From Cannabis sativa (lineage: Eukaryota; Streptophyta; Magnoliopsida; Rosales; Cannabaceae): 64,000 nt of DNA. The position numbers were made by a program, and so were the translations under genes. Each line of letters starts with the position of its first letter. Positions within the stretch are counted from its first letter, which is position 1. The stretch spans positions 45,456,406-45,520,405 of the forward strand of contig NC_083603.1 in NCBI RefSeq assembly GCF_029168945.1, in the 5' to 3' direction. This document shows positions 1-13,182 of the stretch, piece by piece. The notes beneath the pieces are model-generated. The model saw nothing but the letters and a program-made list of their open reading frames with translations. It did no database searches and was not told the DNA's origin.

Positions 1-27
1 AAACACTTAGCTACCTGTAAATGGTGT

Positions 28-1362
28 TTATGTTGGAAATTATTTTACCAGGATCTAGATTTACTAACAAGTATGTTGGATTAACAACCTAATATGAATT
101 CTAAAACAATGAAAAGAAACACATATAAAGTTAGAAAACCTTACAGTGGGTGCAGCGGAATAATATGACTCCTTCCGTTCAGATCTCTAGCCCTTGATTC
201 CTTTCTGTAGCAGAGCATCACCAAGATCTGAACCTGGATCTTCTTTTCTCCTTCTTTGATGCAGAAATTCCATAGTCTTCCATACTATGATTGAGATACC
301 ACTTGATGTGTGTGGGCACTACTCATCTCACAAGGATTTCGAAAATTCTCTCTCTTTTCTCTCTTAATTTCGTGGCTGATAGCATGCAAGAGAAGAGACA
401 CAAAGGTTGCTTTATATAGGGAGAAGGGAGAGCACAACTTTCCAAATAAAACAGTTTCCTCTTTTACTGTGTAATTGATTAACTGCCTTATTTAGTGTGA
501 TCCACCACTTTCCTATTATAGCTAGGCTTTGATTAACAATTACATGACAATTAAAAAATAAAAATAATAATTGGGAAACACAAAGGGAGTGCTCGGCCAT
601 AGAGGGAATATGGGCCTCACTTGGATTTTGCAGTTTCCTCAATTTTATTTCAATTTCTCCAAAAATGTCATTTTTCCAATTCTAATCATTTAAATGCCAA
701 AACTAATTATTTAATAACTAAAATAGATTATTAAATAATATTGTCATTTAAAATAATGATTAATTAGACATACAAAGTCTCTTAATTAATAATTAAACCT
801 AGAAACCCTTTTATTTACGATTTCATCCTTAAACTGTGAGAATTCATAAAGTAGACATAGTCTAACTTTTAGAATTATAATTGATTAATTAAAATCAATT
901 AACTGAGTCTTACAAGCAGTATGGCCTCAACTAGTATGGGGACCATGGGTCTATATAACCGAGCTTCCAATAAGTCGAACCGAATTTACTAAGTAAATTC
1001 CCTAACTTATTAATTCCTCATTGAATCCACACTTAGAACTTGGAACTGCACTCTCAGTCATATTGAAACGCTCTATATGTTCCACGATATAGACACGTCA
1101 TTAGTTATCCATTGTTATAACCCTAATGTGATCAATGATCCTCTATATAGATGATTTACACTGTAAATGGATTAAATTACCGTAACACCCTACAATGTAT
1201 TTTATCCTTAAAACACTTAACCCTGTATAAATGATATTTCACCTAAGTGAAATGAGATCTCCACCATTTATCTTCGTTTGGTTAAGCTCGAAGGAAATCA
1301 TCCTTTACTTCTATTTGCCAAATAGAAGCTATAGATTCCATATTTATGTTAGCGCTCCCCCA
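28..1362 (-). mobile_element. Probable Copia-type LTR remnant
   Basis: Read on the minus strand, a purine-rich tract (GAGTGGGGGAG, about 1352-1362) is followed by AT-rich non-coding sequence. That sequence runs through a TATA-like stretch (TATATAAAGC, about 410-418) to an end like TTTCCAACA near position 30. A G-rich polypurine tract next to such a sequence is typical of the 3' end of plant Copia elements. I see no terminal TG at the expected start, no primer-binding site and no coding sequence, so this looks like a decayed LTR or a 3' fragment. The boundaries are approximate. Confidence 0.4.
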
Positions 1363-1424
1363 CTCAATTGCACTACCGTGTTCCCAAAATGTATGTATTG
1401 CCCAGACTAAAAATTAGGCTTAAC

Positions 1425-3872
1425 TGTAACGCCCCGATTTCCCGAGACGTCACACTAGCTAGTCCGTTTAAAACCATTTAAGATAAAGACAATAAAAGAC
1501 TTCTTTAATGAAAAATAACTAAGCATGAGATCTCATTATTTTTAAAACAAAACATCGTGACAATCCCCTAACATGTAATCCACGCCTCGAGCTCGCCACC
1601 CTCACTATATAGTTTTGCCTTTACCTGCACACAGAGTACCCGTGAGCTAACGCCCAGTAAGAAGAGCTATGTAGGACATAAACCCCCCAACCAGATAACA
1701 TAGTCATAAGTATAACAATATCACAACATCAAATCAATTCATACCATACTTGCATACATATAACAACATGTCATATCACATATTATTCTTACATACAATA
1801 CAACATCATATCACAGTGTAATCTTAACGCATGCTATACTCACACACATAACACATAGTATCTTATCGCACATTGTCCTCACATACGATAATCTACTCCC
1901 ACTCATGTTGATCAGACATGAAGTGTAACTTGCCCTGCCTTGTGCTGTTCTCACACTCGGCATCCAATAGGGCAATCCCTTTTCACAAGTTGTACTCACC
2001 CATGAAAGGATAACCTGCAAGTAAACCCATACAAGCAGCCAAAAATATATCCTGCAGTGCTATGCTCACACCAGCAGTAGAAAACCTATCCTATAAGTGA
2101 TATCCTCACACAAACAGTCAAAAGCCTTATCACTATCACACACTAATAACATTAGCATAAAACAACAATCTACCATAGAATAAAACATGTAAATACAAAC
2201 CCATAATACAGTTGTATGTTTCAACATACACCCTGTGCACAGATGTCCACTCTTCTTACCTCAGTTGTTAAGAACACCTTCTTGCTACTCCAAGCACCTC
2301 AATAAATTTTCTTGTTGAGGACAAGATCGTCAAATCCCACTGCTTAAGACTTGTTATCTCGTCACTACTACCTATAACAACACATGGTTCAAGGCCCTAA
2401 CATCAAAATTCGTACTCTTACAGTACAGCAGAAAGATCACTATTTTTGACCAACAAATATACTAATTCAGTGAAAGCTGTCTTCATAAAAATTATAGAAA
2501 ATTTCATTATCTTTCCAATGATATAAAGATCATTAAAAATGGATTAAAACTGAGGGAGTTATGATTGTTTTACTGAAACTATTTCTGAGAAAGAATATGG
2601 AGTAACGAATTACACAACTTAGCAAAAATACAAACTTTTGACATTGAATGGTTCAGAACTAGAAGATAACATCTTCATCAAAGTTTTAGGAAATTAAATT
2701 CCCTTTCCAATGATACCAACATCTTTGAAATTGGAATTATATTCAAAGAGATATTACAATTTTACCAAAACAGTTTTGCAAGAACAAGATTCAAGAAACG
2801 AATCACATGATATTGAATAAAACTAACTTTTTGACATAGTATGACTTCGAATTAACAAAAAGTTTCTTCATAAAACTTATGGGAAATCGAATAAGCTTTC
2901 CAACGATATAAAAATCTCTAAAAACGGATCAATATCAAGAGAGATATCATCACTTTACTGAAACTTGTTTTTCTGAAAACGAAAAAAATATAATAGATCC
3001 GAACCCTAGATAACATTTAGCATTATAGAGCAAGAAAATATTTCATACCTCTTCACATATTTCTATTCGATGTCTTAAGCCCGCAAGCCTTGATTATAAA
3101 TCCAAAACTTTAAGAATGAAGGTAGAAAATAAGAAGAATTGTGGAAGGTTTGAGAGGAGCAAACATGAAGAAGAATGAGGCTTTGACTAATTGGTTTGGA
3201 GAGGAAAAATAAAACTATGATAGTTTAGGGTTTGATAAAAAGATTATGAGATATCGTATTCTGATAGGTTTAGGTTAACTAAAAAAATAATAATATATAA
3301 TAAAATGCTAAAATATTATTAAATCAACAAATATCTAATTTTTAAATTTTAAAAGTAAGCCCTTTATCTCGTAACTTTAGGCTCAGTTTTCACCTAGAAA
3401 AATTCCGAATTATGATATAACTATTTCTATAAAATTTATAGATCTTTGAATTATCTTTCCAACGCCACTGGAATCACCTCAATCGGAGCTCTAAAACTCT
3501 AGATATGATCATTTTAGTAAAACAGTTTTTAATCCTGCGAATTTATCAAAACCTACGAATTTTTGTGACATTAATTCCATTATAATGTTATTTAATGCAC
3601 TTCATACAATAGATTAAACCCACTAAATAATTTATAAAACTCTAATAGACTTTCATATTGGGCTTTAATTGAGTAATTATCCTAATTCGTAAAAACACCA
3701 TAATTTTACCTTGACACTTACTATAATTTCAACTATGTTTAGAAATCTATCAATACTATTCTAAGCAATAGTCTCTATTCACTATTAGTAGAAATAAATG
3801 AATATTTATTCTCACACAAATTGTATAACAAATAAAATTTAAAATATATGTATATTTTTACCGGGTATTACA
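1425..3872 (-). mobile_element. LARD-like Gypsy element, LTR copy 1
   Basis: About 2,448 bp bounded by TGTAACGCCCC and GGGTATTACA. It is repeated almost perfectly at 5946-8395 and partly at 10465-12275. On the minus strand it starts TGTAATACCCGG and ends GGGGCGTTACA, matching the TG..CA rule. It lies just beyond a polypurine tract (complement of 3873-3886), so it is the 3' LTR of a minus-strand element. No convincing protein is encoded; a 69-codon frame at 1811-2020 recurs only because the LTR recurs. Small differences from the other copies (for example near 1558 and 2232) suggest recent amplification. Confidence 0.8.
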
Positions 3873-5945
3873 TTCTACCCTCCTTAAAGAAATTTCGTCC
3901 TCGAAATTTAACTACCAAATACACGAGGGACTTCATGTTTGTCACCACTTATTACATGACCTCCTTATCAACCTTATGGACCCAACAAATATGTACTTAA
4001 CTTTTATCTTATTGGTCAAACTACAACACATATAACATATACAGTCTAATTTAAGTATTGTTATTCCTTTATACATTACTTAAATAACAAACATACTCCA
4101 TCACAATACTTACATATACGTGCTTTAAATACATAAATTTTGCAATAACATGCTCGCAATTTTATATAAAAAAAAACTCTTCTCTTATGAACATCCTTAT
4201 ATGCCACTTGAGAACACATTATACAATACAAAAATAACAAACAACAAGGAGTAGGGTAGAAGAACTTATGCAAACTTCTCTTTAATTGTTCCCATTCTTT
4301 CATTGAATGTTAATTTTTTTTTTTAACTTAATTTCCTCCATAAAGCTACAATTCCGTTATTATAGTTACGTAGCATAATTATTAAGAATGTTGCCCTACA
4401 CATAACGATCCAATATATCATCAACAAACCGATGTCATTCAAACAGACCACATGTCTTCTATAAATTACATGAACTACATGTAAGCTAAAGATCGTTAAA
4501 GGTCTTCTTACACATGCGAGCTAGCCAATATATAGGCTTAGAAGCATACAAGTTAACATACTCTCAGGAATGAGCTACATGCATATCACTATAAAAGAAA
4601 CATTTACTAATCCATCCAACTAATGAAATATGAATAAAATTTTCTATCAAAATCACTCTTTCTAAGAATAACTCGAGAACGAAAATCGCTTAATCCAATT
4701 CTCATATATATTTTTCTTTACTCGCTTAATCATATACCATTTATTTGTACTAAACGAAACCATTACATATATGTAGGGATCACAACCCTAACATCATACT
4801 CATAGCACAATCATAGCAATAACATATAAAAATTATTTCAATCATATCATGTCTTTACCATAACATTGGCATGTCATAGCCATTCTTTACATAACCTGGG
4901 CCTAGCCTGGCCTTACAATATCCTGGGCCTAATCTGCCCATATAATAACCTGGGCCTATGTAGCCCTACCATTGTTATAAGATAGGGTATCTCTATATTC
5001 AACAGTAACATCACTGTATCATACCCCACTATAACAATGTCATACACGAATCAGACAAATGTAGGGTAGGGTATCTCTACATTCAATGGCCTTATCCCGT
5101 ATCATACCCCACCATAATAATTTCAAACACGACTCAGAAAAATGCAGGGTAGGGTATCTCTACATTCAACGGCCTTACCCGTATCATACCCCACCATGGT
5201 CCCTCACTTTACCTGAGATGTTAGCATACAACTTGCAGCATACAACACACAATATATGAATGCAACATACAACATATACAAGTCAAAACAACCCTAATCA
5301 ATATATCAATTCATAAACTCATATTGTGTCCATACCACACATTCTCAGTACCACATACATATTCATAATAACAAAGCATAAACCATATTCCAATACATAA
5401 AGAGTTTAAATTTATGCAAATAAACACAAACAAAACTATCTAATTTCCTTACGAATCACGGGGCTACTGACTGTCACAATCTATTCTTCTATTATAACCT
5501 TAATGATTAGATTTCACCCTTAACGAGAATTCAACTTAATTATTTCTAATAAAAGAGTAGAGCTTAAAATTATCTATCCATTAACACTTAAAAAAAAAAA
5601 CAAACTTAAGAACGTACCAATAGTTATATATGTCTAATTTATTAAACCTGAAACATACACTCTCGTTAGAAATACTAATATAACAACTAAATTCTTTTTT
5701 TTTTTTTTTTCCAAAAATTTCTCATAGATCGAATCCTACCCATAAAATTTTAAGACATATTCTTCTAAACACAAAGAAAACTTCTAGTTACACTAAAGAT
5801 GTAACGCAACATAAAATATGTAAGACTAACATGAACAGATTAACTAAAACTTACAGTACAGTGAGTCGAGCTCGTCTTGTGGCAATGAACTTTACATGTT
5901 AGGGTCAACCACATCCTTTAGGACCGTATTGCTCTGATACCATAT
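3873..5945 (-). mobile_element. LARD-like element, internal region 1
   Basis: Non-coding internal domain of about 2,073 bp between two LTRs. At its right end the complement of 5931-5942 reads TGGTATCAGAGC, the initiator-Met-tRNA primer-binding site common in plant LTR elements. It is separated from the LTR by 3 bases. At its left end the complement of 3873-3886 is a polypurine tract. No gag or pol frame exists, so it would depend on an autonomous partner. It contains three ~85-bp direct repeats (about 4980-5200, each with GGGTATCTCTA and CATACCCCAC) and short repeats around CCTGGGCCTA (about 4895-4960). Confidence 0.8.
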
Positions 5946-8395
5946 TGTAACGCCCCGATTTCCCGAGACGTCACACTAGCTAGTCCGTTTAAAACCATTT
6001 AAGATAAAGACAATAAAAGACTTCTTTAATGAAAAATAACTAAGCATGAGATCTCATTATTTTTAAAACAAAACATCTTGACAATCCCCTAACATGTAAT
6101 CCACGCCTCGAGCTCGCCACCCTCACTATATAGTTTTGCCTTTACCTGCACACAGAGTACCCGTGAGCTAACGCCCAGTAAGAAGAGCTATGTAGGACAT
6201 AAACCCCCCAACCAGATAACATAGTCATAAGTATAACAATATCACAACATCAAATCAATTCATACCATACTTGCATACATATAACAACATGTCATATCAC
6301 ATATTATTCTTACATACAATACAACATCATATCACAGTGTAATCTTAACGCATGCTATACTCACACACATAACACATAGTATCTTATCGCACATTGTCCT
6401 CACATACGATAATCTACTCCCACTCATGTTGATCAGACATGAAGTGTAACTTGCCCTGCCTTGTGCTGTTCTCACACTCGGCATCCAATAGGGCAATCCC
6501 TTTTCACAAGTTGTACTCACCCATGAAAGGATAACCTGCAAGTAAACCCATACAAGCAGCCAAAAATATATCCTGCAGTGCTATGCTCACACCAGCAGTA
6601 GAAAACCTATCCTATAAGTGATATCCTCACACAAACAGTCAAAAGCCTTATCACTATCACACACTAATAACATTAGCATAAAACAACAATCTACCATAGA
6701 ATAAAACATGTAAATACAAACCCATAATACAGTTGTATGTTTCAACATACACCACATTGCCTGAGATGTCCACTCTTCTTACCTCAGTTGTTAAGAACAC
6801 CTTCTTGCTACTCCAAGCACCTCAATAAATTTTCTTGTTGAGGACAAGATCGTCAAATCCCACTGCTTAAGACTTGTTATCTCGTCACTACTACCTATAA
6901 CAACACATGGTTCAAGGCCCTAACATCAAAATTCGTACTCTTACAGTACAGCAGAAAGATCACTATTTTTGACCAACAAATATACTAATTCAGTGAAAGC
7001 TGTCTTCATAAAAATTATAGAAAATTTCATTATCTTTCCAATGATATAAAGATCATTAAAAATGGATTAAAACTGAGGGAGTTATGATTGTTTTACTGAA
7101 ACTATTTCTGAGAAAGAATATGGAGTAACGAATTACACAACTTAGCAAAAATACAAACTTTTGACATTGAATGGTTCAGAACTAGAAGATAACATCTTCA
7201 TCAAAGTTTTAGGAAATTAAATTCCCTTTCCAATGATACCAACATCTTTGAAATTGGAATTATATTCAAAGAGATATTACAATTTTACCAAAACAGTTTT
7301 GCAAGAACAAGATTCAAGAAACGAATCACATGATATTGAATAAAACTAACTTTTTGACATAGTATGACTTCGAATTAACAAAAAGTTTCTTCATAAAACT
7401 TATGGGAAATCGAATAAGCTTTCCAACGATATAAAAATCTCTAAAAACGGATCAATATCAAGAGAGATATCATCACTTTACTGAAACTTGTTTTTCTGAA
7501 AACGAAAAAAATATAATAGATCCGAACCCTAGATAACATTTAGCATTATAGAGCAAGAAAATATTTCATACCTCTTCACATATTTCTATTCGATGTCTTA
7601 AGCCCGCAAGCCTTGATTATAAATCCAAAACTTTAAGAATGAAGGTAGAAAATAAGAAGAATTGTGGAAGGTTTGAGAGGAGCAAACATGAAGAAGAATG
7701 AGGCTTTGACTAATTGGTTTGGAGAGGAAAAATAAAACTATGATAGTTTAGGGTTTGATAAAAAGATTATGAGATATCGTATTCTGATAGGTTTAGGTTA
7801 ACTAAAAAAATAATAATATATAATAAAATGCTAAAATATTATTAAATCAACAAATATCTAATTTTTAAATTTTAAAAGTAAGCCCTTTATCTCGTAACTT
7901 TAGGCTCAGTTTTCACCTAGAAAAATTCCGAATTATGATATAACTATTTCTATAAAATTTATAGATCTTTGAATTATCTTTCCAACGCCACTGGAATCAC
8001 CTCAATCGGAGCTCTAAAACTCTAGATATGATCATTTTAGTAAAACAGTTTTTAATCCTGCGAATTTATCAAAACCTACGAATTTTTGTGACATTAATTC
8101 CATTATAATGTTATTTAATGCACTTCATACAATAGATTAAACCCACTAAATAATTTATAAAACTCTAATAGACTTTCATATTGGGCTTTAATTGAGTAAT
8201 TATCCTAATTCGTAAAAACACCATAATTTTACCTTGACACTTACTATAATTTCAACTATGTTTAGAAATCTATCAATACTATTCTAAGCAATAGTCTCTA
8301 TTCACTATTAGTAGAAATAAATGAATATTTATTCTCACACAAATTGTATAACAAATAAAATTTAAAATATATGTATATTTTTACCGGGTATTACA
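5946..8395 (-). mobile_element. LARD-like element, LTR copy 2
   Basis: Second full LTR copy, about 2,450 bp, with the same TGTAACGCCCC and TATTACA ends as copy 1. It is shared: it serves as 5' LTR for the internal region on its left and 3' LTR for the one on its right. It is nearly identical to copy 1. The differences I see are scattered single bases and a short changed stretch near 6752-6765 (CACCACATTGCC against CACCCTGTGCAC). Confidence 0.8.
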
Positions 8396-10464
8396 TTCTA
8401 CCCTCCTTAAAGAAATTTCGTCCTCGAAATTTAACTACCAAATACACGAGGGACTTCATGTTTGTCACCACTTATTACATGACCTCCTTATCAACCTTAT
8501 GGACCCAACAAATATGTACTTAACTTTTATCTTATTGGTCAAACTACAACACATATAACATATACAGTCTAATTTAAGTATTGTTATTCCTTTATACATT
8601 ACTTAAATAACAAACATACTCCATCACAATACTTACATATACGTGCTTTAAATACATAAATTTTGCAATAACATGCTCGCAATTTTATATAAAAAAAAAC
8701 TCTTCTCTTATGAACATCCTTATATGCCACTTGAGAACACATTATACAATACAAAAATAACAAACAACAAGGAGTAGGGTAGAAGAACTTATGCAAACTT
8801 CTCTTTAATTGTTCCCATTCTTTCATTGAATGTTAATTTTTTTTTTAACTTAATTTCCTCCATAAAGCTACAATTCCGTTATTATAGTTACGTAGCATAA
8901 TTATTAAGAATGTTGCCCTACACATAACGATCCAATATATCATCAACAAACCGATGTCATTCAAACGAGACCACATGTCTTCTATAAATTACATGAACTA
9001 CATGTAAGCTAAAGATCGTTAAAGGTCTTCTTACACATGCGAGCTAGCCAATATATAGGCTTAGAAGCATACAAGTTAACATACTCTCAGGAATGAGCTA
9101 CATGCATATCACTATAAAAGAAACATTTACTAATCCATCCAACTAATGAAATATGAATAAAATTTTCTATCAAAATCACTCTTTCTAAGAATAACTCGAG
9201 AACGAAAATCGCTTAATCCAATTCTCATATATATTTTTCTTTACTCGCTTAATCATATACCATTTATTTGTACTAAACGAAACCATTACATATATGTAGG
9301 GATCACAACCCTAACATCATACTCATAGCACAATCATAGCAATAACATATAAAAATTATTTCAATCATATCATGTCTTTACCATAACATTGGCATGTCAT
9401 AGCCATTCTTTACATAACCTGGGCCTAGCACAGCCTTACAATATCCCGGGCCTAATCGCCCATATAATAACCTGGGCCTATGTAGCCCTACCATTGTTAT
9501 AAGATAGGGTATCTCTATATTCAACAGTAACATCACTGTATCATACCCCACTATAACAATGTCATACACGAATCAGACAAATGTAGGGTAGGGTATCTCT
9601 ACATTCAATGGCCTTATCCCGTATCATACCCCACCATAATAATTTCAAACACGACTCAGAAAAATGCAGGGTAGGGTATCTCTACATTCAACGGCCTTAC
9701 CCGTATCATACCCCACCATGGTCCCTCACTTTACCTGAGATGTTAGCATACAACTTGCAGCATACAACACACAATATATGAATGCAACATACAACATATA
9801 CAAGTCAAAACAACCCTAATCAATATATCAATTCATAAACTCATATTGTGTCCATACCACACATTCTCAGTACCACATACATATTCATAATAACAAAGCA
9901 TAAACCATATTCCAATACATAAAGAGTTTAAATTTATGCAAATAAACACAAACAAAACTATCTAATTTCCTTACGAATCACGGGGCTACTGACTGTCACA
10001 ATCTATTCTTCTATTATAACCTTAATGATTAGATTTCACCCTTAACGAGAATTCAACTTAATTATTTCTAATAAAAGAGTAGAGCTTAAAATTATCTATC
10101 CATTAACACTTAAAAAAAAACAAACTTAAGAACGTACCAATAGTTATATATGTCTAATTTATTAAACCTGAAACATACACTCTCGTTAGAAATACTAATA
10201 TAACAACTAAATTCTTTTTTTTTTTTTTTCCAAAAATTTCTCATAGATCGAATCCTACCCATAAAATTTTAAGACATATTCTTCTAAACACAAAGAAAAC
10301 TTCTAGTTACACTAAAGATGTAACGCAACATAAAATATGTAAGACTAACATGAACAGATTAACTAAAACTTACAGTACAGTGAGTCGAGCTCGTCTTGTG
10401 GCAATGAACTTTACATGTTAGGGTCAACCACATCCTTTAGGACCGTATTGCTCTGATACCATAT
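8396..10464 (-). mobile_element. LARD-like element, internal region 2
   Basis: Second copy of the non-coding internal region, about 2,069 bp, with the same primer-binding site (complement of 10450-10461), the same polypurine tract and the same three ~85-bp direct repeats (about 9499-9720). It differs from region 1 mainly by single bases and by lengths of A or T runs. Two internal regions sharing a central LTR is the product expected from unequal recombination between LTRs, not from two independent insertions. Confidence 0.8.
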
Positions 10465-12275
10465 TGTAACGCCCCGATTTCCCGAGACGTCACACTAGCT
10501 AGTCCGTTTAAAACCATTTAAGATAAAGACAATAAAAGACTTCTTTAATGAAAAATAACTAAGCATGAGATCTCATTATTTTTAAAACAAAACATCTTGA
10601 CAATCCCCTAACATGTAATCCACGCCTCGAGCTCGCCACCCTCACTATATAGTTTTGCCTTTACCTGCACACAGAGTACCCGTGAGCTAACGCCCAGTAA
10701 GAAGAGCTATGTAGGACATAAACCCCCCAACCAGATAACATAGTCATAAGTATAACAATATCACAACATCAAATCAATTCATACCATACTTGCATACATA
10801 TAACAACATGTCATATCACATATTATTCTTACATACAATACAACATCATATCACAGTGTAATCTTAACGCATGCTATACTCACACACATAACACATAGTA
10901 TCTTATCGCACATTGTCCTCACATACGATAATCTACTCCCACTCATGTTGATCAGACATGAAGTGTAACTTGCCCTGCCTTGTGCTGTTCTCACACTCGG
11001 CATCCAATAGGGCAATCCCTTTTCACAAGTTGTACTCACCCATGAAAGGATAACCTGCAAGTAAACCCATACAAGCAGCCAAAAATATATCCTGCAGTGC
11101 TATGCTCACACCAGCAGTAGAAAACCTATCCTATAAGTGATATCCTCACACAAACAGTCAAAAGCCTTATCACTATCACACACTAATAACATTAGCATAA
11201 AACAACAATCTACCATAGAATAAAACATGTAAATACAAACCCATAATACAGTTGTATGTTTCAACATACACCACGTGCCTGAGATGTCCACTCTTCTTAC
11301 CTCAGTTGTTAAGAACACCTTCTTGCTACTCCAAGCACCTCAATAAATTTTCTTGTTGAGGACAAGATCGTCAAATCCCACTGCTTAAGACTTGTTATCT
11401 CGTCACTACTACCTATAACAACACATGGTTCAAGGCCCTAACATCAAAATTCGTACTCTTACAGTACAGCAGAAAGATCACTATTTTTGACCAACAAATA
11501 TACTAATTCAGTGAAAGCTGTCTTCATAAAAATTATAGAAAATTTCATTATCTTTCCAATGATATAAAGATCATTAAAAATGGATTAAAACTGAGGGAGT
11601 TATGATTGTTTTGCTGAAACTATTTCTGAGAAAGAATATGGAGTAACGAATTACACAACTTAGCAAAAATACAAACTTTTGACATTGAATGGTTCCGAAC
11701 TAGAAGATAACATCTTCATCAAAGTTTTAGGAAATTAAATTCCCTTTCCAATGATACCAACATCTTTGAAATTGGAATTATATTCAAAGAGATATTACAA
11801 TTTTACCAAAACAGTTTTGCAAGAACAAGATTCAAGAAACGAATCACATGATATTGAATAAAACTAACTTTTTGACATAGTATGACTTCGAATTAACAAA
11901 AAGTTTCTTCATAAAACTTATGGGAAATCGAATAAGCTTTCCAACGATATAAAAATCTCTAAAAACGGATCAATATCAAGAGAGATATCATCACTTTACT
12001 GAAACTTGTTTTTCTGAAAACGAAAAAAATATAATAGATCCGAACCCTAGATAACATTTAGCATTATAGAGCAAGAAAATATTTCATACCTCTTCACATA
12101 TTTCTATTCGATGTCTTAAGCCCGCAAGCCTTGATTATAAATCCAAAACTTTAAGAATGAAGGTAGAAAATAAGAAGAATTGTGGAAGGTTTGAGAGGAG
12201 CAAACATGAAGAAGAATGAGGCTTTGACTAATTGGTTTGGAGAGGAAAAATAAAACTCTGATAGTTTAGGGTTTG
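10465..12275 (-). mobile_element. LARD-like element, LTR copy 3 (incomplete)
   Basis: Third LTR, colinear with copies 1 and 2 from TGTAACGCCCC up to TTTAGGGTTTG at 12275. The remaining ~640 bp of the LTR do not follow in direct orientation; they appear inverted immediately afterwards. It would be the 5' LTR of the right-hand unit of this minus-strand element. Confidence 0.8.
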
Positions 12276-12918
12276 TGTAATACCCGGTAAAAATATACAT
12301 ATATTTTAAATTTTATTTGTTATACAATTTGTGTGAGAATAAATATTCATTTATTTCTACTAATAGTGAATAGAGACTATTGCTTAGAATAGTATTGATA
12401 GATTTCTAAACATAGTTGAAATTATAGTAAGTGTCAAGGTAAAATTATGGTGTTTTTACGAATTAGGATAATTACTCAATTAAAGCCCAATATGAAAGTC
12501 TATTAGAGTTTTATAAATTATTTAGTGGGTTTAATCTATTGTATGAAGTGCATTAAATAACATTATAATGGAATTAATGTCACAAAAATTCGTAGGTTTT
12601 GATAAATTCGCAGGATTAAAAACTGTTTTACTAAAATGATCATATCTAGAGTTTTAGAGCTCCGATTGAGGTGATTCCAGTGGCGTTGGAAAGATAATTC
12701 AAAGATCTATAAATTTTGTAGAAATAGTTATATCATAATTCGGAATTTTTCTAGGTAAAAACTGAGCCTAAAGTTACGAGATAAAGGGCTTACTTTTAAA
12801 ATTTAAAAATTAGATATTTGTTGATTTAATAATATTTTAGCATTTTATTATATATTATTATTTTTTTAGTTAACCTAAACCTATCAGAATACGATATCTC
12901 ATAATCTTTTTATCAAAC
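12276..12918 (+). repeat. Inverted terminal segment of the LARD LTR
   Basis: This 643-bp stretch is the reverse complement of the LTR end seen at about 3228-3872. It starts TGTAATACCCGG, the LTR terminus, and ends CTTTTTATCAAAC. The junction word GTTTG at 12271-12275 reappears inverted as CAAAC at 12914-12918, so five bases are present on both sides in opposite orientation. It could be a fold-back rearrangement of LTR copy 3 or the remnant of an oppositely oriented element copy. Confidence 0.75.
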
Positions 12919-13182
12919 TGTAACGTCCCCGCTTCAAGCCTCCATTAGGCCCTTACACCCACGGACTAATGGCTCTTATACACGAGTTCATCACTCTGGC
13001 TGCTTCATGGACTGATGACTGACCCTACAGACCAACACGAGTGTTTTCAGCGTGCTTTGTCCTCACTCACACACATCCTGGGAAAACTTCCCAGGAGGTC
13101 ACCCATCCTTGAAATTACTCCAAGCCAAGCACGCTTAACTACGGAGTTCTTTCGAGATGGGCTACCGAAAAACAAGGTGCAC
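12919..13182 (-). mobile_element. Cassandra-type LTR with 5S-like segment, left half of palindrome
   Basis: On the minus strand this matches the 3' part of the solo LTR at 45183-45615 and ends GGGGACGTTACA. The complement of 13084-13149 resembles plant 5S rRNA, including AGTTAAGCGTGCTTGG and GATGGGTGACCTCCTGGG, the internal promoter region. Cassandra terminal-repeat retrotransposons in miniature are known to carry 5S-derived sequence in their LTRs. Positions 12919-13156 form the left arm of a near-perfect inverted repeat. Positions 13157-13182 are the 26-bp spacer, which continues the LTR upstream on this strand. Confidence 0.75.

Noticed and set aside
1811..11060. A 69-codon minus-strand frame found three times (1811-2020, 6332-6541, 10851-11060)
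   Set aside because: It recurs only because the LTR recurs; sequence is Cys/Val/Met-rich with no protein features and no conservation beyond that of the LTR.
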